The notes: a model not told the origin generated them from the letters alone. A stretch of 64,000 nucleotides of DNA from Doris montereyensis (GCA_037039925.1 JAXRKP010000202.1:45001-109000); one strand, 5' to 3'. Shown: positions 13,561 to 23,415, counted from the first letter of the stretch. Made by a program: numbers and translations.

Positions 13561-13599
13561 TTGTTGAAAAGATATTTTGCTTGTTGAAAATTTTTTTTT

Positions 13600-13850
13600 A
13601 ATAGAAAAAACCCCCGACCTCTGGTCTGCTCCAGGTAGGAGAAAGCTCGACATATTAGTCTCATCGGAGACTAACGATATAAACAAGGAGGGGGGGAGGA
13701 ACCCATGTGCGTATCACAATTAGTTATGCACGTTAACGACACCTTTGTTATTTACACGGTAGTTTGGACGACATTTGATGTTTTTTTATCCAAAAACCCC
13801 GACAACACCTTAATTGTGCGTGTGGATAAAATCAATAGCTGTCCCCAATA
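13600..13850 (+). mobile_element. SINE2 copy, plus orientation, degraded
   Basis: It contains CTCATCGGAGACTAACGATA, ATGCACGTTAACGACACC and CCAAAAACCCCGACA followed by an ACACCTTAATTGTG block, which are SINE2 body landmarks in order. The head is lost into the end of the 22-bp array. Confidence 0.7.
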
Positions 13851-14399
13851 ATTGATTGTCCTCACAATCTACACAACACCGAGGTCGCGGGGTCAAATGT
13901 GGTGTACAGTGTGTATTCCTTCATTTTTGCCTTGTCTTTATCCCCAAGTTGCTTCAATAAAATGTATTTCATTTCCTTGTTTAACACTTTTAAACCCATA
14001 AATTGTTTACGCCCTTACTTTGCGTAAAACGATAATCGAAAATGCTCAATCCTGTTCCACTCCTGAAGTGAACACACAAACAGATAATATATCATGTTAT
14101 TACATTCTATTATAGTATGCACATCTGACCTCCTTCCGATCCCGTTTACAGCGATATCCGTAAGGCGAAGCCGCCATGACAGATTGGCTGCGTGTTTCGT
14201 TCTTCTTTCATAAACAATTTACTGCATCCACCATATACGATGATCTCAGGGTTTGAACTCATTTACACGCAGGCATCCTGAGATCACAGTATATTATGGT
14301 GGATTATTATTATCTGTTCCACTCACTTCATGGTATAGAAACTGGAATCAGCTTGTGCTCTATGAGCCGTAAGGGCCTTGAAGTTACACTTTTTTTATA
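13851..14399. other. Unassigned spacer
   Basis: No coding region or known repeat is recognised in about 550 bp of mixed composition. Confidence 0.5.
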
Positions 14400-14935
14400 C
14401 CTATTGGAAACAGCATCATTATCATCATCATCATCATCATCACCATCATCATCACAGCCTTTCGACCCTACCAGGTAAAGGCCAGACAAGAGATTCCCAT
14501 ATTTCCTTCCCCTGTAAGATTTTTCTTAACTCATACCAGGTGACACCCAGTATCTTTCGGTCCTTGTCTGTACTCCTTCTCCAAGTGTCCCATAGCCTAC
14601 CCTAGAGTCGTCTCCCCTGTGGGTTCCATTGTAATGTTTGTCTAGTTATATTTGAAGCAGGCTTTCGTAAAGTATGTCCAATCCATCTACATTTGTGTCT
14701 TCTACCAATAGTATTTTGAATGGTTTCCATTCCAGTTCTTGCTCATAATTCTTCATTCTAACTCTGTCTTGCCATTCAATTTGCAAGATCATTCGCAGAA
14801 ATCTATTGATAAAGGATTGAAGTTTCTTCATTGTCCTTAAAGTGGTCTTTCAGGCCTCAACTCCATATAGAAGGATGGAAATGGCATTTAACTTGGAAAG
14901 TCTTATCTTTGTGCTATAAACAGCATAGATGCTGT
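14400..14935 (-). mobile_element. LINE-K type 3' fragment with (GAT)n tail
   Basis: Minus-strand translation gives KKLQSFINRFLRMILQIEW (about 14770-14830). Past a frameshift it gives STDKDRKILGVTWYELRKIL and LVWPLPGRVERL near 14470-14590. These are the C-terminal blocks of a widespread APE-type LINE. The element ends in an (ATC)n/(GAT)n tail at about 14416-14457. It is 5' truncated and has several frame breaks. Confidence 0.7.
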
Positions 14936-15111
14936 ATGTATCAACAGTGCTAAAAGAAACAGATGAAGTAGTGTTGAAAGAATCACGCACAGAAGAAGAG
15001 TAAGTAAGCAAACTAGAAAAAGACTGGTGACAGTTTTACTCATTTCATCATACATATTGGTTTAAAACAATTAGTATTACAAAAGAACTACTCAGCAGAC
15101 AAGGATATATT

Positions 15112-15395
15112 GGGTGTTGGCCTAATGATAAGGTTGCTGTACTAGGAGTCATGGGGTCTTGGGTTCCAATCATGGCAATACCATGTCCGACGTTAGGTTT
15201 TTAGGCGGAGACACGTAATAGCCATTCCCTGCTCGACACGGGTGTGGATAGGAAGTAGCATCAACTGGTGGGTTAAACCTGCGACAAACTTTCCTTATGG
15301 ACAGCAGGCGATCACGGGCCATAACGGTTTCTTCAAGGTCATTATGTCCCATAGAGCATGAGCTTATCCTGGTGTCTTCAGTGTGAAGCGGTACA
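15112..15395 (+). mobile_element. SINE1-related fragment, rearranged
   Basis: A tRNA-like head has an A-box-like TTGGCCTAATGATAAGG and a B-box-like GGGTTCCAATC (about 15118-15170). Further right, AGCTTATCCTGGTGTCTTCA followed by GTGTGAAGCGG is the SINE1 3' body in the opposite orientation (compare 63345-63370). The segment is therefore two pieces or an inverted rearrangement. Confidence 0.5.
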
Positions 15396-16840
15396 TCATC
15401 ATCATCATCAATGCCTCTCTCCCCCATGGCAGGGTATAGCCGCGTACAAGCGAATTACATTTTTTTCTTCTGTCCTGGGCTATCCTTCCAAGCTTGCTCC
15501 ATGTGAGCCTTCTCTCGTAAGTCTCTGTCAACCCATCTTTTCCAAGTCTCCCGTGGCTTTCCCTGCCTCGCATTCCTTGTGGGTTCCATTACAATGCATG
15601 TCTGTTGATGCTGCTACTTGGTTTTCTAAAAGTGTGTCCTATCCGTCAGCATTTCCGGAGTCTTAACCCTTCCTCTATTGGCTTTTGGTTCTCATTTCTT
15701 ACCTTGTTTTGCCATCTAACTTTCAGGATACTTCTCATGCATCTGTTGATGAAGATCTGGACTTTCTTCAGTACCATTTTTGTAGTCTTCTATGTTTCAC
15801 AACCATACAGAAGAACTGACTTAGCGTTTGAATTAAAAAGTCGGATCTTTGCGCGTAATGAGATGTCACTTGCTTTCCACACCTTTGATAGCTGATTGAA
15901 GGCTGTTCTTGTTTTGGCAGTTCTTGCTTTACTTCAGCTTCGGTCCCGCCTTGTTTATTGATGATGCTTCTTAGGTAAGTGGATGAATTTACTTCTTCCA
16001 GAGATGTACTTTTTATGGTGATAGGATTGCTTGACACTGCCTAAGTTTACCGCTTTGGACTTTCCGGGGTGTGCATGTAAGCCAACATTTGTCGTTGATA
16101 GGTGTTTTAGTTCGTTTGTCTTTGCTTGCATCTGGGCGTGTGAATGTAAGCCAACATTCGTCGTTGATAGGCGTTTTAGTTCGTTTGTCTTTGCTTGAAT
16201 ATGGCCGGTAAGCCAACATTGTCGTTGATAGGCGTTTGATGTTTAAGCCAACATTCGTCGTTGATAGGCGTTTGAGTTCGTTTGTCTTTGCTTGCATCTG
16301 GGCGTATGAATGTAAGCCAACATTCGTCGTTGATAGGCGTTTTGGTTCGTTTGTCTTTGCTTGCATCTGGGCGTGTGAATGTAAGCCAACATTTGTCGTT
16401 GATAGGCGTTTTAGTTCGTTTGTTTTTTGCTTGAATATGGGCGTGTGCATTGCCAACATTCGTCGTTGATAGGCGTTTGAGTTCGTTTGCTTGCATCTGG
16501 GCGTATGCATGTAAGCCAACATTCGTCGTTGATAGGCGTTTGAGTTCGTTTGTCTCTGCTTGCATCTGGGCGTGTGCATGCGGACCGTAGTATTGCAAGG
16601 TCGTCTGCAAAGTCAAAATCATCCAGTTGTTGCCATGATGTTCATTGAAGCTCGTGTCGTCCGCCATTGGTAGCTTCCTTCATGACTCAATCAATTACCA
16701 GGATGAAAAGAAATGGTGAGAGCATGCATCCTTGTCGCACTCATGTTTGTACCTTAAAAGGCTCTGAGAGTTTTCCTTCATGAAAAACTTGACAGTTAGT
16801 TCCGTCGTAGGCGGCCTTCACAATTTTGACGAAGGTGAAG
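15396..16840 (-). mobile_element. LINE-K: reverse transcriptase to 3' end, containing an internal in-frame minisatellite
   Basis: In minus reading the order is: finger segment VKAAYDGTNCQVFHEGKLSE (about 16765-16825), VRQGCMLSPFLFILVID (near 16690-16740) and the catalytic FADDLA (near 16595-16612). The 69-bp minisatellite (16065-16590) comes next, then SLEEVNSSTYLRSIINKQGG (about 15940-16010), KVQIFINRCMRSIL-like text near 15740-15790, and LTWSKLGRIAQDR with NSLVRGYTLPW near 15430-15500. The 3' end is a (GAT)n run at 15397-15411. Stops within the palm (TGA where Trp is usual) and frame breaks show that it is dead. It matches the family in which the segment after FADD reads KTNELKRLSTT. Confidence 0.85.
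16065..16590. repeat. 69-bp minisatellite inside the LINE-K reverse transcriptase, about 8 copies
   Basis: The unit (plus strand) contains AAGCCAACATTCGTCGTTGA, GGCGTTTTAGTTCGTTTGTC and CTTGCATCTGGGCGTG. On the minus strand it encodes the 23-residue segment KTNELKRLSTTNVGLHSHAQ plus MQA, which normally occurs once after the catalytic FADD. Several copies carry small deletions that change frame. Confidence 0.93.
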
Positions 16841-16841
16841 A

Positions 16842-17296
16842 TGATATGATAATCACCTCCTGGGCAGATGATATGATAATCACCTCCTGGGCAGATGATA
16901 TGATAATCACCTCCTGGACAGATGATATGATAATCACCTCCTGGGCAGATGATATGATAATCACCTCCTGGGCAGATGATGATAATCACCTCCTGGACAG
17001 ATGATATGATAATCACCTCCTGGACAGATGATATGATAATCACCTCCTGGGCAGATGATATGATAATCACCTCCTGGACAGATGATATGATAATCACCTC
17101 CTGGACAGATGATATGATAATCACCTCCTGGACAGATGATATGATAATCACCTCCTGGACAGACGATATGATAATCACCTCCTGGGCAGATGATATGATA
17201 ATCACCTCCTGGACAGATGATATGATAATCACCTCCTGGACAGATGATATGATAATCACCTCCTGGACAGATGATATGATAATCACCTCCTGGGCA
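16842..17296. repeat. 27-bp minisatellite, about 17 copies
   Basis: The unit is GATGATATGATAATCACCTC plus CTGGGCA, with GGGCA/GGACA variation. The 9-codon period keeps frames open on both strands (DDMIITSWA on the plus, VIIISSVQE and CPGGDYHII on the minus). It directly precedes, in minus reading, the reverse transcriptase finger segment of LINE-K. Confidence 0.96.
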
Positions 17297-17309
17297 GGAC
17301 GCTAGTTTA

Positions 17310-17495
17310 ACACATGTCTTTACCCCAAGCTAGTGCTTGTACCCATTTGCACCTGAGTCCAGTGGGGGAAAATATGTGTTACGCGTGTTTCCCAAAGGAA
17401 CACAATGTCAGACCCAACTGTTCAAGGATTCGAACCCGGAACATCATGATCCCAGATTCGGCAGCCTAACCATGCGGCGGCTGACCCCACTACAT
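17310..17495 (-). mobile_element. SINE1 copy, minus orientation (head and proximal body)
   Basis: In minus reading the tRNA-like head has GGTTAGGCTGCCGAATCTGG and a B box GGGTTCGAATCC (near 17430). It is followed by a GTTCCTTTGGGAAACACG-like block, GTAACACATATTTTCCCCC and AGCACTAGCTTGGGG. The order is the same in the copies at 35871, 40900, 43838 and 63290. Confidence 0.8.
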
Positions 17496-17559
17496 TCAAA
17501 TATTCAAATTCCACGAGCTAAAGTACAATGAGGGAACTGACCTTACGTAGGAGATCAGA

Positions 17560-17830
17560 AATCGTTCATGCAAACAGTACAAATAAGACCTCTCAATGCA
17601 AAGATCGTGGGTCCAAGCCTGGCCGACGGTTGAAACATCTACCCCCCCCTGCCTGGTCCATGTAGGTGGATCGACACCTAGTCCCATCGGAGACGGACGA
17701 TAAAAAAGGTCTCGTGTGCAGATGACAACACTCTGTGCTCGTTAAAGAAGGTCCCTTGGCTGTTTACAATTCAGTCCGAGTAAAATTAAAAATCCTTCAA
17801 AAAAAAAACTAAAACCCGAGATAACCATAG
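17560..17830 (+). mobile_element. SINE2 copy, plus orientation
   Basis: A degraded B box (GTGGGTCCAAGCC, near 17608) is followed by CCTGGTCCATGTAGGTGGAT, CACCTAGTCCCATCGGAGAC, GTTAAAGAAGGTCCCTTGGC, TGTTTACAATTCAGTCCGAG and the CCTTC-A-rich tail. Body landmarks agree with the copy at 57300-57650. Confidence 0.85.
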
Positions 17831-17889
17831 TAATCAGTAGGTGATCAACGACAATAAGTGACAACTTCACTAATAAAGAGAACAAACAC

Positions 17890-17919
17890 GTGACGTTTCG
17901 GGTATAACCCTTCGTCAGA
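17890..17919 (-). ncRNA. Minimal hammerhead ribozyme motif of Penelope-like element type
   Basis: On the minus strand the segment reads CTGACGA, then a stem-loop with GGG pairing CCC (AGGGTTATACCC), then GAAAC and GTC followed by AC. These are the conserved hammerhead core boxes CUGANGA and GAAA plus a GUC cleavage triplet. Stem III is reduced to almost nothing, which matches the minimalist hammerheads described in the terminal repeats of Penelope-like retroelements, proposed to act as dimers. About 50 bp of flank is similar to the second copy at 22441. No Penelope reverse transcriptase is seen nearby, so this is a solo terminal-repeat remnant. Confidence 0.6.
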
Positions 17920-18139
17920 CAACAAACGACAAATATCTAGAATCTAGATCTAGATCTAAGCACTACCTAAGGCATCACACAATGTGATGTCAGAAGAAAA
18001 ACAAAAAAGGAGGAAGAAAGAAAGAAAAAGACGGTGATGATAAGAAGAGTGAGTAGAAGGGAAAGTGAAGAATATATAGGAGCGAAAATGGAAGGTTTAA
18101 ATCTAGAATTAAATAAAAATATGAAAATAAGTAAGTAAT

Positions 18140-18345
18140 AAAAGGTGAGAAGGCGATCTCAGGGGTTTTGGGTAGGAATTTTACTTACAAATATATCCAC
18201 AACTAAGGTAATCTCATGGGTTTTGGGTAGGAATTTTACTTACAAATATATCCACAACTAAGGTAATCTCATGGGTTTTGGGTAGGAATTTTACTTACAA
18301 ATATATCCACAACTAAGGCGGTCTCAGGGGTTTGGGTAAGAATTA
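18140..18345 (-). repeat. Tandem array made from a SINE2 3' end, unit about 63 bp
   Basis: The block with TTTTGGGTAGGAATTTTACT, ACAAATATATCCACAACTAA and GGTAATCTCATGGG recurs three times, plus partial units on both sides. Reversed, it is the SINE2 3' body (CCTACCCAAAACCC ... GAGATTACCTTAGTTGTGGA). Confidence 0.9.
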
Positions 18346-18845
18346 TTTTTTTTAAACGGGTGAATGACTAGCTTTACAAGTCAAACCACAGCTTTGATCA
18401 TGGTCAGCGATTGGATGAGTGGATTCATGCCACCATGGATGACCGGACAAACAAAAAGACACAAACGGCAAACAACCTCGAACACGGTTAGCGATAAAGG
18501 AGGATTGGGTTCATGGAAGACCGGGCAAACAGAAGGAAAAGAAAACTTGTAGACAGTGCAAAAGGTACACTGAGAAGTTAAACCCTGGAAGTAAGGAGGA
18601 GGGAGGTGGTCTTAGCTGTACAGTTTGAGCGTGGGGGGGAGGGAAGCGGGAGGGGTGTAAGACGGGGAACTGTAGGTGTTTGTCCACTAAAGACTCCCCT
18701 TGACTTCCGTTGAGATGCCTTCTACGACAATGAATAGAGATATAATTCCATGTAGAGTTATTACGATAGACGTCGGTCATAAGAGGCTTTGATTCAGTTT
18801 TCATTTTGGAATGGATATGTAATTTACAGTTTCTGTTCGTAAAAC
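18346..18845. other. Unassigned spacer
   Basis: No recognised gene. The minus-strand frame running through here (18511-19020) is partly translation of the 47-bp array. The part outside the array (about 18600-18830) has no match that can be defended. Confidence 0.45.
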
Positions 18846-19875
18846 TATTGGGCAATAATGAACGGATAAAGAGTACCCAATTTGATTCCTCCCTATTGGG
18901 CAATGATGAACGGATAAAGAACCAATTTGGTTTCTCCCCTATTGGGAAATGATGAACGGATAAAGAACTCAATTTGGTTTCTCCCCTATTGGGCAATGAT
19001 GAACGAATAAAGAACTCCAATGGAGCAATTGGTTCCTCCTGGACAAAGCAATGGTTCCTCCCTTATTTGGTTCCTCCTATTGGGCAATGATGAACGGACA
19101 AAGAACCCAATTTGGTTCCTCCTATTGGGCAATAATGGGCAAATAATGAACGGACAAAGAACGGATAAAGAACCCAATTTGGTTCCTCCCTATTGGGCAA
19201 TAATGAACGGACAAAGAACCCAATTTGGTTCCTCCTTATTGGGCAATAATGAACGGACAAAGAACCTAATTTGGTTCCTCCCTATTGGGCAATAATGAAC
19301 GGACAAAGAACCCAATTTGGTTCCTCCCTATTGGGCGATAATGAAGTCGGACAAAAAAGAACCCAATTTGGTTCCTCTCCTCGATTTGGGCACCTTTTAA
19401 TAATGAACGGACAAAATAAAAGAACCCAATTTGGTTCCTCCCTATTGGGCAATAATGAACGGACAAAAGAACTAACCAATTTGGTTCCTCCTTATTGGGC
19501 AATAATAGACGGATAAAACAGATGAGTAAGCCCAAATTTGGTTCCTCCCTATTGGGCAATAGTGAATGTCCGGACAAAGAACCTAATTTGGTTCACTCCC
19601 TATTGGGCGATGCACCAATGTAGACGGACAGTAAAAGAACCCAATTTAGTTCCTATGACATGACATTACTTGTTGGTTTTATCTCCAAATTGACTGGTAA
19701 TTGGATAATCGGTGTAATGATAGAAGCTCACTTAAAAGTTTTTGTCGAATTGTTGCCTCCCTCCAATTGGGCAATAATGAACGGACAAAAGAACCTAATT
19801 TGGTTCCTCCTATTGGGCAATAATGAACGGACAAATTGAATAACTTCCATATTAAATTTCGTTCCTCCCTATTGG
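18846..19875. repeat. Minisatellite, unit about 47 bp, about 20 copies
   Basis: The unit contains CCTATTGGGCAATAATGAAC, GGACAAAGAACC and CAATTTGGTTCCTC. Unit length varies from about 40 to 60 bp through small indels. CCTATTGGGCAAT and CCCAATTTGG give each unit several CCAAT/ATTGG words. All open frames here are repeat translations. Confidence 0.95.
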
Positions 19876-19955
19876 GCACGTTAAACAATCCTTGGCTGAT
19901 TATATATTATGAGACAGTCTGGGCAAAATTCAGAAAATTCTACCAAAAACCCTGT
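19876..19955 (+). mobile_element. SINE2 3' body fragment abutting the 47-bp array
   Basis: CACGTTAAACAATCCTTGGC, CAGTCTGGGCAAAATTC and TTCTACCAAAAACCC are the distal SINE2 landmarks in order. The last array unit (CCTATTGGGCA) runs directly into it without a spacer. Confidence 0.75.
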
Positions 19956-20318
19956 TATTCTTTAACATTAGATCATATTCATGATGCTTATATTTATTGT
20001 ATTAGGATGTGTATGGTATGTAAATCATGTAAGTTTATCTTTTCATTGTAAGTATCTACATTCACAAACTCATGTCTTGTCCTTCTTTGGTAAACAATAA
20101 ATTATACTCACAAAGGTTTCGGATTGTCGTTGTCAAACAAATGCCGAATACACAATTTTTCTCTTATCACGTGATTTCGTTAGGTAACGAACTTGCATCA
20201 CAAGTTTTTATGTATAAAAATACAAAAAATACTCTGTTCTGGTTAAAATTGGGGTCCAATTGTGAGTTAGAGCGTTATTATTAAAAGATATGCACGATAG
20301 ATTTTGAATGTAGTGACC
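19956..20318. other. Unassigned AT-rich spacer
   Basis: About 360 bp of AT-rich sequence. No gene or repeat family is recognised. Confidence 0.5.
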
Positions 20319-20965
20319 TCTCTATGTATGCATGTATGTATGTATGTATGTATGTATGTATGTATGTATGTATGTATCTATGTATGTATGTCTCTATGTC
20401 TATCTCTGTCTCTCTGTCTCTCTCTCTCTGTCTTATCTATGTATGTATGTATGTATGTCTCTATCTATCTATGTACTGTATGTATCTCTCTCTCTCTAAT
20501 CTCTCTCTGTATGTATGTACTATGTATGTATCTCTGTATGTATGTATGTATCTATGCCTAGATCTGTACGCATGAATGTGTGCATTTCTGTATGTATGTA
20601 TGTCCCCTCTCCGTATGTATGTATCTCCCTCTCTCTCTCCCTATGTCCCTCCCTATGTATTTATGTATCTATGTATCCCTCCCTCTGTATCTATGTATCT
20701 CTCTCTCTATGTATGTATCTATCTATGCCTGTATGTCTCTCGCATGAATCCCTCCCTTTGTGTATGTATGTATGTATGTCTGTATGTATGTATGTATGTA
20801 TGTCTGTATGTATGTCTGTGTATGTGTGTATGTATGTGTCTCTCCTGTATCTCTCTCTCTCTGTATGTATGTATGTCTCTAAGTCTCTCTGTCTGTATCT
20901 CTCATGTCTCTCTCTCTCTCTCCCTCCCTCCCTCCCTCCCTCCCTATCCCTCCCTCCCTATGTAT
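20319..20965. repeat. Compound microsatellite (TATG)n / (TC)n / (CCCT)n
   Basis: Blocks of TATG alternate with TCTC- and CCCT-rich blocks. The several overlapping frames rich in MYVCMYV and SLSLS are artefacts. Confidence 0.97.
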
Positions 20966-21314
20966 GTTTGTGAGTAGGTATGTGTGTAGGTAATTATGTA
21001 TCCATGTAAGTATGTATCTGGGGATCCTGTTCCAATCAGTAGTGTTGTTAATGTTAGTCACCAACTATTGAGTGCTGATGATAATGGTCCTCCTCCCTCC
21101 CTCCCTCCCTAATATTATGATGATCTCGAATACATTTCTTTCAGCGTCACTTTTAACACAAAAAGCTATGCATAATAGGATATTGAATAAATTATTGCTG
21201 AGTACCAAAAGAGGGGAAAATATTAGTGAAAGTTTCAACTACTAGATCTAACCCCAATTAAAAAGAGTAGAAGCTGATTTTTGATATCCAGAAGTTTGCC
21301 TTTGACCTATCCAC
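20966..21314. other. Unassigned spacer
   Basis: About 350 bp including a small CCTCCCTCC patch near 21090. Nothing else is recognised. Confidence 0.45.
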
Positions 21315-21600
21315 ATGAAAAAATTAGGGACTGGAACATTTTTTTATCCAGACTGGGACATAGCATTTGTAATTCTTAGGATTCTAACGTTACTAACTGT
21401 GGACGGGACGTCCGTCCCTCCCTGGGTGGTGATCCATATACCAGGACCAGGATGGGGTGGGGGGGAAGAGGGTGGGGTTGATTTCACTCGGGAAAAATCC
21501 CAGAACAGTTTCCAATGTCGGTATAACTTGTTGGTTGAGAGGACGACAACCTGCCTCTTCTGAACCAACGAGTACCCCTGCCTGACTGGGACTCAAACTC
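21315..21600 (-). mobile_element. SINE2-related copy, strongly degraded, minus orientation
   Basis: In minus reading there is a B-box-like TTTGAGTCCCAGTC at the right end, a body with CCCCCCACCCCATCCTGGTC, and the AGTCTGGAT/CCTAAGAATT landmarks near the left. Length and order fit SINE2, but similarity is weak. Confidence 0.45.
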
Positions 21601-21663
21601 TCTTCCCCTTGAGTGCTCTCTCCCTCCGACTGACTTAGCTACCACCCCGTCTTCATTCAAGGT

Positions 21664-21930
21664 TGATTTGATCTCTTACCAACATCCACAACTAAGGTGA
21701 TCCCTGGGATTTTTGGTAGGATTTTTAATTGCCCTTAACAGCTCTGAAACAGGCGACGGGACCTCCTTTATCGTCCGCTCGAAACCTCGATCCACTCACC
21801 TGGACTAGGGGGGGGATAGATTTGGCTCGAAATAAATTATCAACCTTCTCTCTCGAATCCACTCCTTTTGGGTTGAGAGGCCGATGGACTACCGATCCTC
21901 CCTCCCTCCCTCTCTCCCCCTTATCTCAAA
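21664..21930 (-). mobile_element. SINE2 copy, minus orientation
   Basis: The plus strand shows TTGATTTGAT, CATCCACAACTAAGGTGATC, TTTGGTAGGATTTTTAATT, GACGGGACCTCCTTTATCGT, a CACCTGGACTAGGGGG block and the head region near 21890. These are SINE2 landmarks in reverse order. Confidence 0.8.
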
Positions 21931-21999
21931 GTAAAAGTAAAACGTAATTAATCACCTGACGCCGAGAAGTCCCTCTGACTTGACGGAGGAACAGTCGTT

Positions 22000-22175
22000 A
22001 GTTTAGCATTACAAAGGTGGACTTCGTGGTCCTCTCTCTCTGTCGGCTCAACCCTCCTAAGTCTCGCTCAACGGTTGAAAAATGTTCTCGAATGTTTTCT
22101 CTCTCTCTATCCCCTAGTCCAGGTAAGTGTATTGACACTCTCAGTCCCATCGTAGAAGGGCGGTTCGTAAATTAT
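22000..22175 (+). mobile_element. SINE2 copy, plus orientation, 3' truncated
   Basis: It contains CTCAACGGTTGAAAAATGTT, TATCCCCTAGTCCAGGTAAG, TGTATTGACACTCTCAGTCC and ATCGTAGAAGG. The sequence stops before the GTTAAAGATCCC block. It lies head to head with the minus copy at 21664-21930. Confidence 0.7.
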
Positions 22176-22440
22176 TTTTTTTCAAACAACAACAAAAAGC
22201 ATTAAAAAAAATATAAGTCAGCCGTTGTTGCTAACACACAAAATTATTTTGCATTATGTTATGAATCGTGTCAAATTCTAGCAGCCGTGACAATTTTGCG
22301 AGAGGAGACTACTGTATTAGAAAGTGGCACATAATCGTACAAATGATCCACAATGGAGCACATAATGTACAAATGATCCACAATGGAGTGTGAAAAACGA
22401 TAACAAATGATAACTCGATCAATAATGACAGAATAAATAC

Positions 22441-22471
22441 GTGACGTTTCTGAGCATAACCCTTTGTCAGA
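22441..22471 (-). ncRNA. Decayed Penelope-type hammerhead motif
   Basis: Minus reading gives CTGACAA (the core G is A here), then AGGGTTATGCTC, then AGAAAC and GTCAC. It aligns with the motif at 17890-17919, but the core box is mutated and stem II is weakened, so it is unlikely to cleave. A 30-bp tandem pair with ACAAATGATCCACAATGGAG lies just to the left (about 22332-22390). Confidence 0.5.
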
Positions 22472-23139
22472 ATTTCTGTTGGGTCTGTTGTTATTTTTTT
22501 TGTTGGGTTGTTGTTTTTGGGGTTTTTTTGGGGAGGGTTCTTTTAGTTTGTGTGCGTGATTTTAATTGTGTGTGTATGTGTATTTTTTTCTTGTTTTGTT
22601 TTGTTGGGATTACTTTTAACAAGGAACCGCTTTCAACACGCAGAAGTGGTGGGAGCTCTATATTATAATATCTAGTCGACGTTGAAGTGGCGCCAATCTA
22701 TTCTCTCTCACTAGCATGGCAAACTCATGACGATTTTGATTTTAGTGCAGCACTTTTAAAGTTATCATTCCCGCTGTTCACCCATCACATCCGTAGGGTA
22801 CTGGGTATCACAAGATATAAAAATAGCACAGTCAGTGGATTGCTGTGATCCCGACATGTTTGGTGCAAATTTTTGGTTCAGATGTTATTTTGGACGAGAA
22901 ATTTGAATTCTGCAACATACGTTACGCTCCGGTGCTCTGTTGTATTGTTTGTGTCTGCCTTACTTTGTCGAGGTTTGTGCGTGTGCGTGTGTGTATGTGT
23001 GTGTGTATGTGTGTGTGCGTGTACGTGTGTGTGGTAATTTTCCGTCTAGAGTAACGAAGGCTGTAATGCCAACACACACAGAGCCTCCTTTAAAAAAGAG
23101 AATATACGGCCATTGGTCACACGTGTTCCTGGAATAAAG
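22472..23139. other. Unassigned GT-rich spacer
   Basis: T/G-rich sequence (22490-22620) and a (GT)n-type stretch at about 22975-23035. No gene is recognised. Confidence 0.5.
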
Positions 23140-23415
23140 ATGAAGATGGATTTATAGTCCGTATCCCCGCACAAGTGTAGGCTCACAGTACTCATGCCTG
23201 TTAGTCCTTTCATACTAGCACTCTGACAAAATATTCTCTGCCTATAGCTGGATACTCATTTCACACATGAGTCAAGAGAGAATAGTAGAGTGAAGTACAT
23301 TTCCTAAGAGTATAGCGTTGTGAAAAAAACCCACCTGTGCCAGCCGTGGGACTTGAAACAGTGTCGTCCTGATTACAAGCTAACAACACTGATATTTATC
23401 TACAACGCCTCTAAA
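23140..23415 (-). mobile_element. SINE3 copy, near complete, minus orientation
   Basis: In minus reading the head is GGCGTTGTAGATAAATATCA followed by TTAGCTTGTAATCAGGACGA and the B-box-like GTTTCAAGTCCC. The body carries ACTCTTAGGAAATGTACTTC. The 3' end is GTGAGCCTACACTTGTGC, GGGGATACGGACTATAAATC and a CATCTTCATCTTTATT tail. The same head and tail occur at 57868-58035. Confidence 0.8.

Noticed and set aside
11507..13686. Minus-strand frames up to 351 residues (VQQNIGLGSAKYRTGFS repeats) as a secreted or adhesive repeat protein
   Set aside because: The 22-bp satellite opens all three minus frames at once, and small indels switch between them. This is translation of a satellite.
18511..18840. 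Penelope reverse transcriptase or GIY-YIG fragment near the hammerhead (minus-strand DVYRNNSTWNYIS)
   Set aside because: Only a handful of residues resemble the family, with no catalytic box and no continuation. Not enough to claim.
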